29,160 nt of DNA, from the IMG/VR virus record IMGVR_UViG_3300046009_006561, positions 1 to 29,160 of that record; one strand, 5' to 3'. This stretch comes from a virus. Below the pieces are notes generated by a model. It was not told where the DNA came from, did not search any database, and saw only the letters and a program-made list of their open reading frames with translations. Shown piece by piece: positions 16,152 through 22,521 of the stretch. Position numbers and translations under genes: made by a program. Position 1 is the first letter of the stretch, and every line of letters starts with the position of its first letter.

Positions 16152-16323
16152 GAGCTTTCCTCTTTATTTGCTGCAGATACGCATGGATGATGAGTCGAAG
16201 AGCCTTGGACCTGCCGACCGTCCGAATGCCTTCGCGGCAAAAAAGCTGGTCGATTTCTTCCAAATCCTTCGTGAAAATGTGGAAGTGGATTTTTGTCGTG
16301 TCCTCAGAAAGCCGAGCGGCCAT
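16096..16323 (-). CDS. Ribbon-helix-helix-like DNA-binding protein (candidate)
   Basis: A 75-residue protein. A strand KIHFHIF is followed by a helix with KDLEEIDQLF, a turn with GRS, and a second helix KALRLIIHAYLQQI. This is the order of ribbon-helix-helix repressors such as Arc and CopG, although the strand is less regular than in classical members. It begins one base after the stop of the preceding gene (TAAAATG) and uses AGGAG inside that gene's last codons. A transcriptional regulator is my inference. Confidence 0.5.
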   Translation of the reverse strand: MAARLSEDTTKIHFHIFTKDLEEIDQLFCREGIRTVGRSKALRLIIHAYLQQIKRKAHAKSVAFDPSITALIDDG

Positions 16324-16324
16324 T

Positions 16325-16621
16325 TTAGTCGTCTCCTAACAAGTCGGCTAAGTTGTAAAGGGGGCCGTCTCCCTGTGGGTTTTGTTTAAGGGCTTCGCCC
16401 TGCGGGGGCGTGGACTGCACTTGCGGTTTGTCGGTTTTGACTATCCAAATATGTGTCGGAGAAGTGGGGGATCGGGAGATTTGAAGAATGTCGAGGTCAG
16501 GGTCTTTTCGTTTTGCTGCGTAAAGGCGCTGAAGTGACATCTGGTAATTGCCCAGAAGTTCGACTTCAATTCCGTAGTCGGAATGATAAGCCTCGTAGAG
16601 CAACTCCATTTCTTTCGACAT
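16325..16621 (-). CDS. Conserved phage protein, 98 residues, tail NLADLLGDD
   Basis: The N-terminal part (LLYEAYHSDYGIEVELLG, then LQRLYAAKRKDPDLDIL) leads to ISRSPTSPTHIWIVKTD, an ending I know from small hypothetical phage proteins but without a role. A Gln/Pro-rich linker follows and the chain ends NLADLLGDD. The GGAGAC coding the Gly-Asp of the tail is also the ribosome site of the next gene. The AAGGTG before its own ATG comes 20 bases after the terminator, so it is the first gene past the break in this unit. Confidence 0.6.
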   Translation of the reverse strand: MSKEMELLYEAYHSDYGIEVELLGNYQMSLQRLYAAKRKDPDLDILQISRSPTSPTHIWIVKTDKPQVQSTPPQGEALKQNPQGDGPLYNLADLLGDD

Positions 16622-16641
16622 TGCACCTTTTACCTTTTGGC

Positions 16642-16670
16642 AAAAAGAAAGCGGGGGCAGACCCCCCGCT
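16642..16670 (-). terminator. Intrinsic terminator on the minus strand
   Basis: A perfect 8-bp stem (AGCGGGGG at 16650-16657 against CCCCCGCT at 16663-16670) with a 5-base loop. On the minus strand it is followed by TTCTTTTT. It separates the gene at 16762-17235 from the 16621 gene and everything behind it, so it sets how much early transcription reaches the replication genes. Confidence 0.8.
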
Positions 16671-16741
16671 CGCCAGTAGTTTCAGAGGTCCATCGTCTGG
16701 CTGACGGACAAGCGGGGAAGGGAGGAAACGAAAACCCCGCT
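16650..16741 (-). promoter_or_regulatory. Candidate transcription attenuator (four mutually complementary arms)
   Basis: In transcription order the arms are AGCGGGG (16741-16735), CCCCGCT (16717-16711), AGCGGGGG (16670-16663) and CCCCCGCT (16657-16650), and a T-run ends the set. Arms 1:2 and 3:4 give a hairpin plus terminator. Arm 2 can instead pair with arm 3 and would then prevent the terminator. A small stem (16694-16697 with 16703-16706) lies between arms 2 and 3. The sequence shows the complementarity; regulation is inferred. Confidence 0.45.
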
Positions 16742-16761
16742 ATTCATGCAACCCGCAGGTA

Positions 16762-17235
16762 TTAGAAAAGGTCCGAAAGCAGGTCACCAGCGATCTGGCG
16801 GGAAGAATTGACACGACGCTCGGCTTCCTCGCGGATTTCCGGCTTGTGCTGCAGAACCTTCGCGACGTATTCGGAAATCTGCTCGGCGGAATAGTCCGAA
16901 GGGTTGCCACCCTTTTTGCGAATGGCCGCGAGAACCTGCTCCTTGGCGATCTTATTGGCTTCCTTCGCGACCGGATCAGCCGCAGCCTTCGGGGCGCGGA
17001 CAGTGAACGAATAGGCGTCAGCATACGCCTGAAACTCTTTCGAGAGGGCAGAGGCGTCCACGTCGCCAGCTTCCGCAGCCTTTTTGATCTTGGCGATCAG
17101 CGAGGTCCGCACGTTGTCCGCGAGGACATGGTTCAGCTTGTCCGCTTCGAGCGCGGTCAGCACATGACCTTCAGCGTAGGGCTGCGCGACGGAGACGTTG
17201 ACGCCATGCGGCAGCTTGAGAGCACGATTTGACAT
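16762..17235 (-). CDS. 157-residue helical protein with leader and DLLSDLF tail
   Basis: It starts MSNRALKLPHGVNVSVAQPY and continues as charged helices (AKIKKAAEAGDVDASALSKEF and an Ala/Lys-rich middle). It ends RQIAGDLLSDLF. I do not recognise the family. It is unusually set off: 230 bases without a gene precede it, and an attenuator-like array follows it. The ribosome site AAAGGA lies 7-8 bases before the ATG. Such isolation suggests that it is separately regulated or abundant. Its C-terminal tail matches other proteins here without any ribosome site reason. Confidence 0.65.
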   Translation of the reverse strand: MSNRALKLPHGVNVSVAQPYAEGHVLTALEADKLNHVLADNVRTSLIAKIKKAAEAGDVDASALSKEFQAYADAYSFTVRAPKAAADPVAKEANKIAKEQVLAAIRKKGGNPSDYSAEQISEYVAKVLQHKPEIREEAERRVNSSRQIAGDLLSDLF

Positions 17236-17465
17236 ATTTTGGTCCTTTGAATTTTAGGATTGTGGGGAATGCCCCTTTGACGGTTTAAGGTGCCATAAGG
17301 TTTGACCCATTGCAACTAAAAAGTCATGCGCTGGGGAAAAAACTTAGGGCCATTTCATACCGTCTAGCAAAGGGGCCTAATCCCCGTCACCACCCGTGCC
17401 AGCCGCACAGCGCAATCAGCCGTCCGGGCTTTTTAACTTTCCATTTCGGAGCCTTGCGTTGCGCC
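17236..17465 (-). other. Gene-free structured leader of the 17235 gene
   Basis: No plausible gene lies in these 230 bases. A long-range inverted repeat pairs 17271-17284 with 17359-17376 over 14 positions, with a 4-base bulge. A weaker stem pairs 17374-17380 with 17344-17351 and is followed on the minus strand by GTTTTTT, which could be a leaky terminator. GGGG/CCCC stems occur at 17264-17275 and 17372-17385. I find no convincing -10/-35 pair. The half-site GGTTTGACCC (17309-17318) also occurs near 24079. Confidence 0.4.
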
Positions 17466-17630
17466 TCAGTTAAAACATTGGGCTTGGGTGCAGGTCGGCG
17501 CGCCTGTTACGGAACTCGCCTTACTGACGGCGGTGAATTCATAATCAGAGATATTGGCAAGCTCTGAGACGTTGCGAATATAAGCGCAGCCGATCAGAAC
17601 GCCGTTTATGCGAAGGTCAATTGTGAGCAT
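17466..17630 (-). CDS. 54-residue conserved small phage protein
   Basis: It starts MLTIDLRINGVLIGCAYIRN and continues VSELANISDYEFTAV, an N-terminal pattern (strand, turn, NVSxLAxISDY) that I associate with small phage hypotheticals. In longer relatives more strands follow, so this may be a short form. A strong GGAGGAG site ends 5 bases before the ATG. The start lies 14 bases inside the previous gene. No function is known to me. Confidence 0.6.
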   Translation of the reverse strand: MLTIDLRINGVLIGCAYIRNVSELANISDYEFTAVSKASSVTGAPTCTQAQCFN

Positions 17631-17931
17631 TATTCTCCTCCAGCATAGCGCGGGCATAAAGCGCACTAATAACCTGCACATGCGTGACGCCAGCCACGTC
17701 AGCAATGTATTGAATGGCGTATTCTGTGGACATATCGTCGTCCACAAGGCCGTCCCATAAATCAATGATCGTTTGTTGACGGTGCGTCAGCATTTTCTTC
17801 TCCAATAAGTCGTGGCCCGCGAGGGTTTCTGGCGGAAGGTCGAGTCCTTTTTTGCGTAAGCGATAACGAGCGGAATGCAATCGCGCCTTCTCGCGGTTTT
17901 CCTCTCGCCACGATTTTTTATCGAAGGCCAT
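17617..17931 (-). CDS. 104-residue HTH-like small protein
   Basis: The start MAFDKKSWREENREKARLHS leads into a very basic helix with RYRLRKKGL. The C-terminal third (STEYAIQYIADVAGVTHVQV) could be a helix-turn-helix. A DNA-binding role is a guess from charge and shape. AAAGGAG stands 8 bases before the ATG at 17931, which decides the start over a longer frame without a site. Both ends overlap neighbours by 14 bases. Confidence 0.55.
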   Translation of the reverse strand: MAFDKKSWREENREKARLHSARYRLRKKGLDLPPETLAGHDLLEKKMLTHRQQTIIDLWDGLVDDDMSTEYAIQYIADVAGVTHVQVISALYARAMLEENNAHN

Positions 17932-18097
17932 GGAACAACTCCTTTGGGACACAGACGAAGCCGATTTTATAACCAAGTCCGCCTTGCGCGCTAACAGTTT
18001 TTCCAGCGTTGTCGCAGGCTTCTTTGGAAACAAACTCATGCGAGGTCGTAGCGATGTTTGCACCGACAAACCAGATTATCAAAACCCATGCAGGCAT
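17918..18097 (-). CDS. 59-residue protein with N-terminal hydrophobic segment
   Basis: MPAWVLIIWFVGANIATTS is a hydrophobic start, followed by HEFVSKEACDNAGKTV and the end GFVCVPKEL. Small phage proteins with this order (hydrophobic start, EFxSxEAC, then FVCVP) are common, and the two cysteines may form a disulfide in the periplasm. The exact start is unsure because ATGs at 18112 and 18106 are in frame. I prefer 18097, which has GGAG nine bases upstream. Confidence 0.6.
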   Translation of the reverse strand: MPAWVLIIWFVGANIATTSHEFVSKEACDNAGKTVSAQGGLGYKIGFVCVPKELFHGLR

Positions 18098-18098
18098 G

Positions 18099-18512
18099 TC
18101 ATTCATCTCCATCAGGTTCGAGTGAAGCGTCGTGGGAAAGGGCCTGATACGCTCGTTTCACGCGAACGCGGTTGAGGATGTTCGCGACACTGCCCGGTTC
18201 GACGCCGACAGCTTCTGCAACTTGCTTTCGAGTCTTGCCGTCGTTCACAAGTTTTTCCACGAGCAATTCGCGGTCGGTGATGGGCAAAGTCTGGACTTCC
18301 TTCACCCAATGCGCGCTGTGCGATGGGTTCTCGATGTGCGGGACTGCTTCAGGAGATTTGTATTTGTGGTAGAAATCTGTTCCTTCACCCTCGAGCCATT
18401 TCAAGCGTGGGATGGAAAGAAGCATGTGGCGCTGTGTGCTTCCCGCAGCGACACCTTCCGATTTGAGCCCCGTGACGACCGGGACATATCTGCTAACCTT
18501 CTCGATCTTCAC
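18099..18512 (-). CDS. 137-residue protein with C-terminal helix-turn-helix
   Basis: It begins with a beta-like segment (KIEKVSRYVPVVTG) and a central region with PRLKWLEGEGTDFYHKY. It ends in a helix-turn-helix with TRKQVAEAVGVEPGSVANIL, the type seen in sigma-like and Xre-like regulators. A regulatory DNA-binding role is inferred. The start is GTG at 18512, chosen because GGGAG ends 6 bases before it. That site lies in the last codons of the gene at 18493, which it overlaps by 20 bases. Confidence 0.6.
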   Translation of the reverse strand: MKIEKVSRYVPVVTGLKSEGVAAGSTQRHMLLSIPRLKWLEGEGTDFYHKYKSPEAVPHIENPSHSAHWVKEVQTLPITDRELLVEKLVNDGKTRKQVAEAVGVEPGSVANILNRVRVKRAYQALSHDASLEPDGDE

Positions 18513-18783
18513 TTTTTTCTCCCAAAGCGGCGTGGGCGGCGCGGAGGTCGTCGCAGTCAATGTTCATTGCTACGGCGCGTTCCCAAATATGCCCATATTC
18601 GTCGTCGTCTATGTCAACGGCGGCATCAGCAAACGGTTTCAGCGCTGCTTTAAGTTTTGCGATGCGGGCTACTGACGCCAAGTCAGCGGCCTTTAGCGCG
18701 GCGAACATGGAGGCGAAATTGCCAGCGTCGCCTGCGTCATACCAAGCCTTGAGAGCAGCTTCGACTTGTTCATTCGTTATCAT
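18493..18783 (-). CDS. 96-residue KPFADAA-type protein, diverged relative of the duplicated genes
   Basis: The N-terminal part (ITNEQVEAALKAWYDAG) is unique. The C-terminal half (LKAALKPFADAAVDID, then HIWERAVAMNIDCDDLRAAHAALGEK) aligns with the two identical copies at 18770 and 19423 (LKPFADAADNLP, DIWQHPVAMKI, LRAARAAYLGEK). It is therefore a diverged member of the same family with a swapped front. The ATG at 18783 has GGGGGAG upstream. The family is common in phages, with no known role. Confidence 0.7.
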   Translation of the reverse strand: MITNEQVEAALKAWYDAGDAGNFASMFAALKAADLASVARIAKLKAALKPFADAAVDIDDDEYGHIWERAVAMNIDCDDLRAAHAALGEKSEDREG

Positions 18784-19036
18784 GTTTCTCCCCCAGATAA
18801 GCGGCGCGGGCGGCGCGGAGGTTTTCAACCGTTATTTTCATTGCCACGGGATGCTGCCAAATATCGCCGTCCATGTAGTCATCAGGCAGATTATCAGCGG
18901 CGTCAGCAAACGGCTTTAATGCTACCATAAGCCTCTCTATCGCTTCGGCTGCGTCGATAAATTCGTCACGTTTGCTGATAATGTGGTAGGCGCGCAGCTT
19001 CGCAACCAATTCTATAAGTCGGTCAGTCTCAGTCAT
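18770..19036 (-). CDS. 88-residue KPFADAA-type protein, copy 1 of an exact duplication
   Basis: It starts MTETDRLIELVAKLRAYHII and contains DEFIDAAEAIERLMVALKPF and GDIWQHPVAMKI. It ends AAYLGEKHDNE. The first 84 codons are identical to the gene at 19423-19683, because both lie in an exact 274-bp repeat. Only the last residues differ, where the copy joins different flanks. GGAGAAG precedes the ATG and is encoded by the Glu-Lys codons of the previous gene. Confidence 0.75.
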   Translation of the reverse strand: MTETDRLIELVAKLRAYHIISKRDEFIDAAEAIERLMVALKPFADAADNLPDDYMDGDIWQHPVAMKITVENLRAARAAYLGEKHDNE

Positions 19037-19059
19037 TTTTCTTCTCCAAAGCGGCGCGG
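18786..19059 (-). repeat. Direct repeat copy A, 274 bp
   Basis: By reading, this stretch is base-for-base identical to 19433-19706, 647 bases to the right and in the same orientation. It covers nearly all of one gene, its ribosome site and the last codons of the preceding gene. Perfect identity, including silent positions, implies a recent duplication or ongoing conversion. Confidence 0.9.
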
Positions 19060-19226
19060 AGGTCGTCGTAGCAATACTTGGCCCAATCCAATTCTGTCCG
19101 CAGTTTCTTGTTTTCCGCTTCAAGAGCCGCGATGCGGGCGCGTAGCGCCAGCGTTTCATCAGCGCGGATTTCATGAACCGCTTGGTGTTCGGCCATCAAA
19201 GGCGGCCCGTTCCCAACCCCACTCAT
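19029..19226 (-). CDS. 65-residue coiled-coil protein
   Basis: After a short start (MSGVGNGPPLMAEHQ) comes a heptad-like helix, LRARIAALEAENKKLRTELDWA, and the end LRAALEKKND. The leucine spacing suggests a coiled coil. The last codons (EKKND) form the ribosome site and overlap the start of copy 1 by 8 bases. The ATG at 19226 follows a GGAG/AAGGA site and overlaps the upstream gene by ATGA. Confidence 0.65.
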   Translation of the reverse strand: MSGVGNGPPLMAEHQAVHEIRADETLALRARIAALEAENKKLRTELDWAKYCYDDLRAALEKKND

Positions 19227-19426
19227 TCCTTCTCTCCCAGATAAGCGGCGCTCCACTGATTCAAACAATCCATCAAATGCTCTAGGTCAATATTAGTGTG
19301 CTCATTCCCGCTGCAATTATAAGCGCGGATTACAATTCTGCCTTTATAAAGCCAAACCTCTACAGGTCCGCCTTCGCCAAGTTCATTGACGGAATATAAT
19401 TGAGAAATCTTTGTGTCAGTTGTCAT
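19223..19426 (-). CDS. 67-residue small protein
   Basis: It starts MTTDTKISQLYSVNELG, has strands with VEVWLYKGRIVIRAYN, and ends in a helix with LMDCLNQWSAAYLGEKE. The middle looks like a small beta sheet. The end AAYLGEK is shared with the KPFADAA genes, because the junction DNA is reused. It overlaps both neighbours by ATGA. The unshared middle is not one I recognise. Confidence 0.6.
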   Translation of the reverse strand: MTTDTKISQLYSVNELGEGGPVEVWLYKGRIVIRAYNCSGNEHTNIDLEHLMDCLNQWSAAYLGEKE

Positions 19427-19683
19427 AGCTTATTCTCCCCCAGATAAGCGGCGCGGGCGGCGCGGAGGTTTTCAACCGTTATTTTCATTGCCACGGGATG
19501 CTGCCAAATATCGCCGTCCATGTAGTCATCAGGCAGATTATCAGCGGCGTCAGCAAACGGCTTTAATGCTACCATAAGCCTCTCTATCGCTTCGGCTGCG
19601 TCGATAAATTCGTCACGTTTGCTGATAATGTGGTAGGCGCGCAGCTTCGCAACCAATTCTATAAGTCGGTCAGTCTCAGTCAT
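19423..19683 (-). CDS. 86-residue KPFADAA-type protein, copy 2 of the exact duplication
   Basis: Identical to copy 1 through residue AAYLGE and then ending NKL. The ATG lies 8 bases inside the preceding gene (ATGACTGA), whose last codons supply GGAGAAG. Having two identical genes in one small cluster is unusual for a compact phage genome. It may reflect either dosage or a transient recombination product. Confidence 0.75.
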   Translation of the reverse strand: MTETDRLIELVAKLRAYHIISKRDEFIDAAEAIERLMVALKPFADAADNLPDDYMDGDIWQHPVAMKITVENLRAARAAYLGENKL

Positions 19684-19706
19684 TTTTCTTCTCCAAAGCG
19701 GCGCGG
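19433..19706 (-). repeat. Direct repeat copy B, 274 bp
   Basis: The partner of 18786-19059. Left of the repeat the sequences diverge at once. Right of it the first copy continues into the gene at 19029 and this one into the gene at 19676. Both of those genes end in LEKKND, so the breakpoint lies within a short shared coding junction. Confidence 0.9.
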
Positions 19707-20152
19707 GCGGCTTCGGCGTATCGCTTATAATCCGCCTCCCATATGTCCGATGTGTAGACGCGCTCTAAGTGGTTTGCAGCGACATTCAGCGCGGCTTCAA
19801 GTTCCGCGATGCGGTCGCGTTGCACTTTAATGGTGTCGTCTCTTGCCTCATGACGCATAAGAACGGCGACCATCTGCTCAAGTTCCGCAATGCGGGCTGG
19901 CATTTCGTGTCGCCGCGCAGTCGCTTCTTGAAGCTCTCCGCATAATGTGGCGTCTGGCAGCAAGTCCATTAGCGCAAACACGCGCATGACATACTTGCCA
20001 ACTTCTGTTTCCAACTCCGCGATACGCTTCTCTTGGCTGCGGATAAGGCTCATGGCTTGATGGCAAGCGCCTGCTTCGCCCGTATATCCCTTGGCATTTA
20101 GCCAGTCCTCGACGTTCACAAGGTCTGGGTAGGTGTTGGTGTGGTCAGTCAT
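19676..20152 (-). CDS. 158-residue coiled-coil protein
   Basis: It starts MTDHTNTYPDLVNVEDWLNA. Three leucine-zipper-like stretches follow (EKRIAELETEVG, ARIAELEQMVAVL and RDRIAELEAALNVAA), and it ends ARAALEKKND. A long coiled coil is likely. GGAGG and GAAGAA precede the ATG at 20152. The longer frame upstream is the shadow of the repeat protein. No domain is recognised. Confidence 0.65.
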   Translation of the reverse strand: MTDHTNTYPDLVNVEDWLNAKGYTGEAGACHQAMSLIRSQEKRIAELETEVGKYVMRVFALMDLLPDATLCGELQEATARRHEMPARIAELEQMVAVLMRHEARDDTIKVQRDRIAELEAALNVAANHLERVYTSDIWEADYKRYAEAARAALEKKND

Positions 20153-20391
20153 TCTTCGCCTCCAAGGTTGGAAGATGATCCGGCGAGGCCTCCTTCGGAG
20201 TTGTAATAAGTGGTATATCCGCCGATGGAGTTGGCGCTTCCGGCGTATTGCCCTTGCGGCCCATAAAACGTCGAGTAACCTGCGATGGTGTTGGCCGATC
20301 CGGCCAACTGGCCTTGAGGGCCGTAGAAAGTCGTGTAGCCGTCGCAGAGGCCAATGCACAAACACAGGATCGAGATTGCATTGCGCGTCAT
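20149..20391 (-). CDS. 80-residue probable exported protein with three tandem Tyr/Gly repeats
   Basis: Residues 1-16 (MTRNAISILCLCIGLC) look like a short signal or lipoprotein-type segment. Then come three 20-residue repeats: GYTTFYGPQGQLAGSA (18-33), GYSTFYGPQGQYAGSA (38-53) and GYTTYYNSEGGLAGSS (58-73). Similar TTFYxxxGxxxG repeats occur in bacterial surface or periplasmic proteins. The chain ends GGEE, whose codons form the next gene's ribosome site. It starts one base after the previous stop. An exported role is inferred from the N-terminus and composition. Confidence 0.65.
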   Translation of the reverse strand: MTRNAISILCLCIGLCDGYTTFYGPQGQLAGSANTIAGYSTFYGPQGQYAGSANSIGGYTTYYNSEGGLAGSSSNLGGEE

Positions 20392-20392
20392 G

Positions 20393-20752
20393 TCAGAAGT
20401 CTCCGAGCAGATCGTTAAGGTCGAGGGTAGGCGTTGCGCTAGGTGTTGCCCCTTGGGGCAACGGCACCCAGCCAAATTCGCGTTCCGCTACGCTTTCGGG
20501 ATTGGCAAGCCATCTCTGCCAGAATTGTGCGAAGTCATCAGCGCGAATGACGAGGGCCTTGCGGGTCGAGCGGTTGGGGCCAGACGAGAAGAACCCGGAG
20601 ATTTCGACTTCTGTGCCGTCGCCTATCGGCGAGCAGTAAAGTCCGGGGATGATCGAGAGTCCGCCGGGGTTCATGTCGGTGCGGAAAGCGGGGAGCCCGG
20701 ATATGCGAGGACGAGACGGGTCGAGGAAATGTAGAGGAGCAGTGTTTGTCAT
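20393..20752 (-). CDS. 119-residue protein ending DLNDLLGDF
   Basis: A Pro/Gly-rich start (TAPLHFLDPSRPRISGLPAF) leads to strand-like parts with EVEISGFFSSG and ALVIRADDFAQFWQRWLAN, then FGWVPLPQG and the tail TPTLDLNDLLGDF. I do not recognise the fold. Its ATG shares its A with the helicase stop (TGATG). The GGAGAC near the end is the ribosome site of the repeat-protein gene, so part of the tail is constrained at the DNA level. Confidence 0.6.
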   Translation of the reverse strand: MTNTAPLHFLDPSRPRISGLPAFRTDMNPGGLSIIPGLYCSPIGDGTEVEISGFFSSGPNRSTRKALVIRADDFAQFWQRWLANPESVAEREFGWVPLPQGATPSATPTLDLNDLLGDF

Positions 20753-22248
20753 CACGAAAAATCCTTCAGGTTTGCCAGAATTAAAGTGTGCTTGGTGCGC
20801 GTTTCGAGCACGTATTGCAAGTTATGTTCCTGTTTGATCTCGTCGTCTTTCTTGGCCCATTTGGAAGGGATGCGCCACGGATCGAGATGCACAACGGTGT
20901 CCCACTCCAGACCTTTGGCCTTATGGCCTGTCGCGAGTGTGACGAGGCCGGAATCTTTCGCGAACAAATTGTCAAGTTCAGACACAAGGGCGCGGACTGT
21001 GCTGGGCGAACGGTTTTCGATCACCGACACAATACACTCGTAACGATCTGTCACGGAGTCGATCTTGCTCGCGTCGTCGTTCGCTTCCGCTTTTGATCGT
21101 TCGGTTTCGAACCAACTTTCGAGCTTTTGTTTGAAAACGTCGATGGTCGTTGATTGATCTGCGGAGAGTTTTTTGCAGAGCGCGGAAAGGCCACGGCCAA
21201 TGTCGCGTCCGAGCATGTTCACGCCCACGCCTTTGCGCAGCAATTTGAAGGCCATGCTTAAAAGCGGCGCGTTGTTTCGACAGAGGATCGCAACGTCGCC
21301 TTGCGAAAGGTCTTCGATCTTGCTCCAATCCCACGGTTCGCCTCGCATAAATGTGTTGACGGAACCTTTCGGGTTGGAAGGCGCTGCACGGTAGTCCGGG
21401 GCGTGAATGTGTTGGCGCTCGACCACAGACTGCGGACAGCGGAACGTGGTGTTGAGCGGGAGTTCGATCCATTCGGATTTGAGGGTTTTGAGGTTGGTCA
21501 TGCTGTTATGGTCTGCGCCGCGAAAGGCGTAGATGGCTTGGCGGGGATCGCCCACAACGATCAATTTACCAGCAGCCACTTTGCGGAGCATCTGGTGGTT
21601 GAGGGGTGAGAGGTCTTGGGCCTCGTCAACCAGCACAATGTTGAAACGTGGAAAGGCTCCCGAAAACACGACGGGGAGATAGATCTGGTCGTCGTATGAA
21701 ATGCAGCCGTTCATTCCTTCTTCGATGGACGAGATGAGAACCCTGCGCGCAAGTTTGCGCTCATCTGCTGTCAAGTTCAAATCTAGTTCGTAGTCAAGTT
21801 TTTCCCATGTTTCGGGGGTGTCGGGAACGAGCGATTTGGCATGTTGGAATTGCGACGGGACGAGTCCGCGCTGCATCGCCATGACCACAAGTGTGCGGAT
21901 CGCTGACCATTCCCCTTTGCTTTCGGGAAAAGGTTTGAGCGCGTCAGTTGTGAGGCGTCCGATTTTGTTCGCGTCGATCAGCATTTTCTTTTTGTTGATC
22001 GTAAAAGACCATGCGCGATGGCCGAGGCCGTTCATGGTCATTACGCTGAAGTTTTTGGGAAAGCGTTTTTCTAACTCTTCCTTAATTTTCTTGTTGAAGG
22101 CGAGGGCAAGGGCTGGCTCGGGGGGCAGGGCCTTGGCGAGCATGGTGAGGGTTGTGGTCTTGCCGGTGCCTGCGAGCGCGTTCACCATGAGCGATTGGGG
22201 CTGCGTGGCCGCGTGAATGATGGCGGCTTGTTCGGGAGTTGGTTTCAT
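20752..22248 (-). CDS. Superfamily 1 helicase, UvrD/Rep-like
   Basis: A 498-residue helicase. The Q motif is TPEQAAI at 4-10, motif I is AGTGKTT at 26-32, motif II is VDEAQD at 207-212, motif III is GDPRQAIYAFRGA at 233-245, a TTFRCPQSV segment follows, motif V is GHKAKGLEWDTVV, and motif VI is the reduced YVLETRTKHTLILA. It is shorter than UvrD (about 720 residues), which suggests smaller accessory domains. It should unwind DNA 3' to 5' in replication or recombination. AAGGA lies about 10 bases before the ATG. It overlaps the next gene by TGATG. Confidence 0.9.
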   Translation of the reverse strand: MKPTPEQAAIIHAATQPQSLMVNALAGTGKTTTLTMLAKALPPEPALALAFNKKIKEELEKRFPKNFSVMTMNGLGHRAWSFTINKKKMLIDANKIGRLTTDALKPFPESKGEWSAIRTLVVMAMQRGLVPSQFQHAKSLVPDTPETWEKLDYELDLNLTADERKLARRVLISSIEEGMNGCISYDDQIYLPVVFSGAFPRFNIVLVDEAQDLSPLNHQMLRKVAAGKLIVVGDPRQAIYAFRGADHNSMTNLKTLKSEWIELPLNTTFRCPQSVVERQHIHAPDYRAAPSNPKGSVNTFMRGEPWDWSKIEDLSQGDVAILCRNNAPLLSMAFKLLRKGVGVNMLGRDIGRGLSALCKKLSADQSTTIDVFKQKLESWFETERSKAEANDDASKIDSVTDRYECIVSVIENRSPSTVRALVSELDNLFAKDSGLVTLATGHKAKGLEWDTVVHLDPWRIPSKWAKKDDEIKQEHNLQYVLETRTKHTLILANLKDFS

Positions 22249-22268
22249 AACGACATATCCTTGCAGAT

Positions 22269-22511
22269 TTAAGCGATACGATGAATAAGCAGGCCGAAGC
22301 CTTTTGTGTTGTGGGTAGATCGGACTGTTATGCGAAAAGTTGGATTGTGTTTTTCGCGAAAGCGGCGAGCCGCGTTGTGGACTTGTGTGGAGCAGTTCGG
22401 CCTCATGTCACGAGGGCAAGGCATAAAGAAAGCGTCTCCGATTTGCATTTTGGCGAAAGGGTATTGCGTGAGCGGCTCAGGCTTTTTACCTTTCAAGATT
22501 TTGAATTGCAT
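22269..22511 (-). CDS. DUF7303-like small protein
   Basis: An 80-residue protein with the pattern of DUF7303: MQFKILKGKKPEP, then YPFAKMQIGDAFFMPC, then NAARRFREKHN and TFRITVRST. It resembles an AT-hook- or homeodomain-free modifier of unknown role. I choose the ATG at 22511. Its Shine-Dalgarno site is weak (GAGCG), so coupling to the HIRAN gene upstream (10 bases away) probably helps. Confidence 0.6.
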   Translation of the reverse strand: MQFKILKGKKPEPLTQYPFAKMQIGDAFFMPCPRDMRPNCSTQVHNAARRFREKHNPTFRITVRSTHNTKGFGLLIHRIA

Positions 22512-22521
22512 GGTGCGCTCG

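Noticed and set aside
17418-17436. AGCC/GGCT stem followed by TTTTT on the plus strand as a terminator
   Set aside because: The stem is only 4 bp and no plus-strand gene leads into it.
18132-18653. A 173-codon plus-strand frame across two small genes
   Set aside because: No ribosome site. The minus-strand genes have strong sites and linked ends.
18786-19706. The direct repeat as a CRISPR, transposon or attachment site
   Set aside because: Two copies only, containing a gene, with no terminal inverted repeats, target duplication or transposase.
20145-20381. Alternative frame in the repeat-protein region ending LEAKND
   Set aside because: The other frame gives three clean protein repeats and a good ribosome site, so this one is a shadow.
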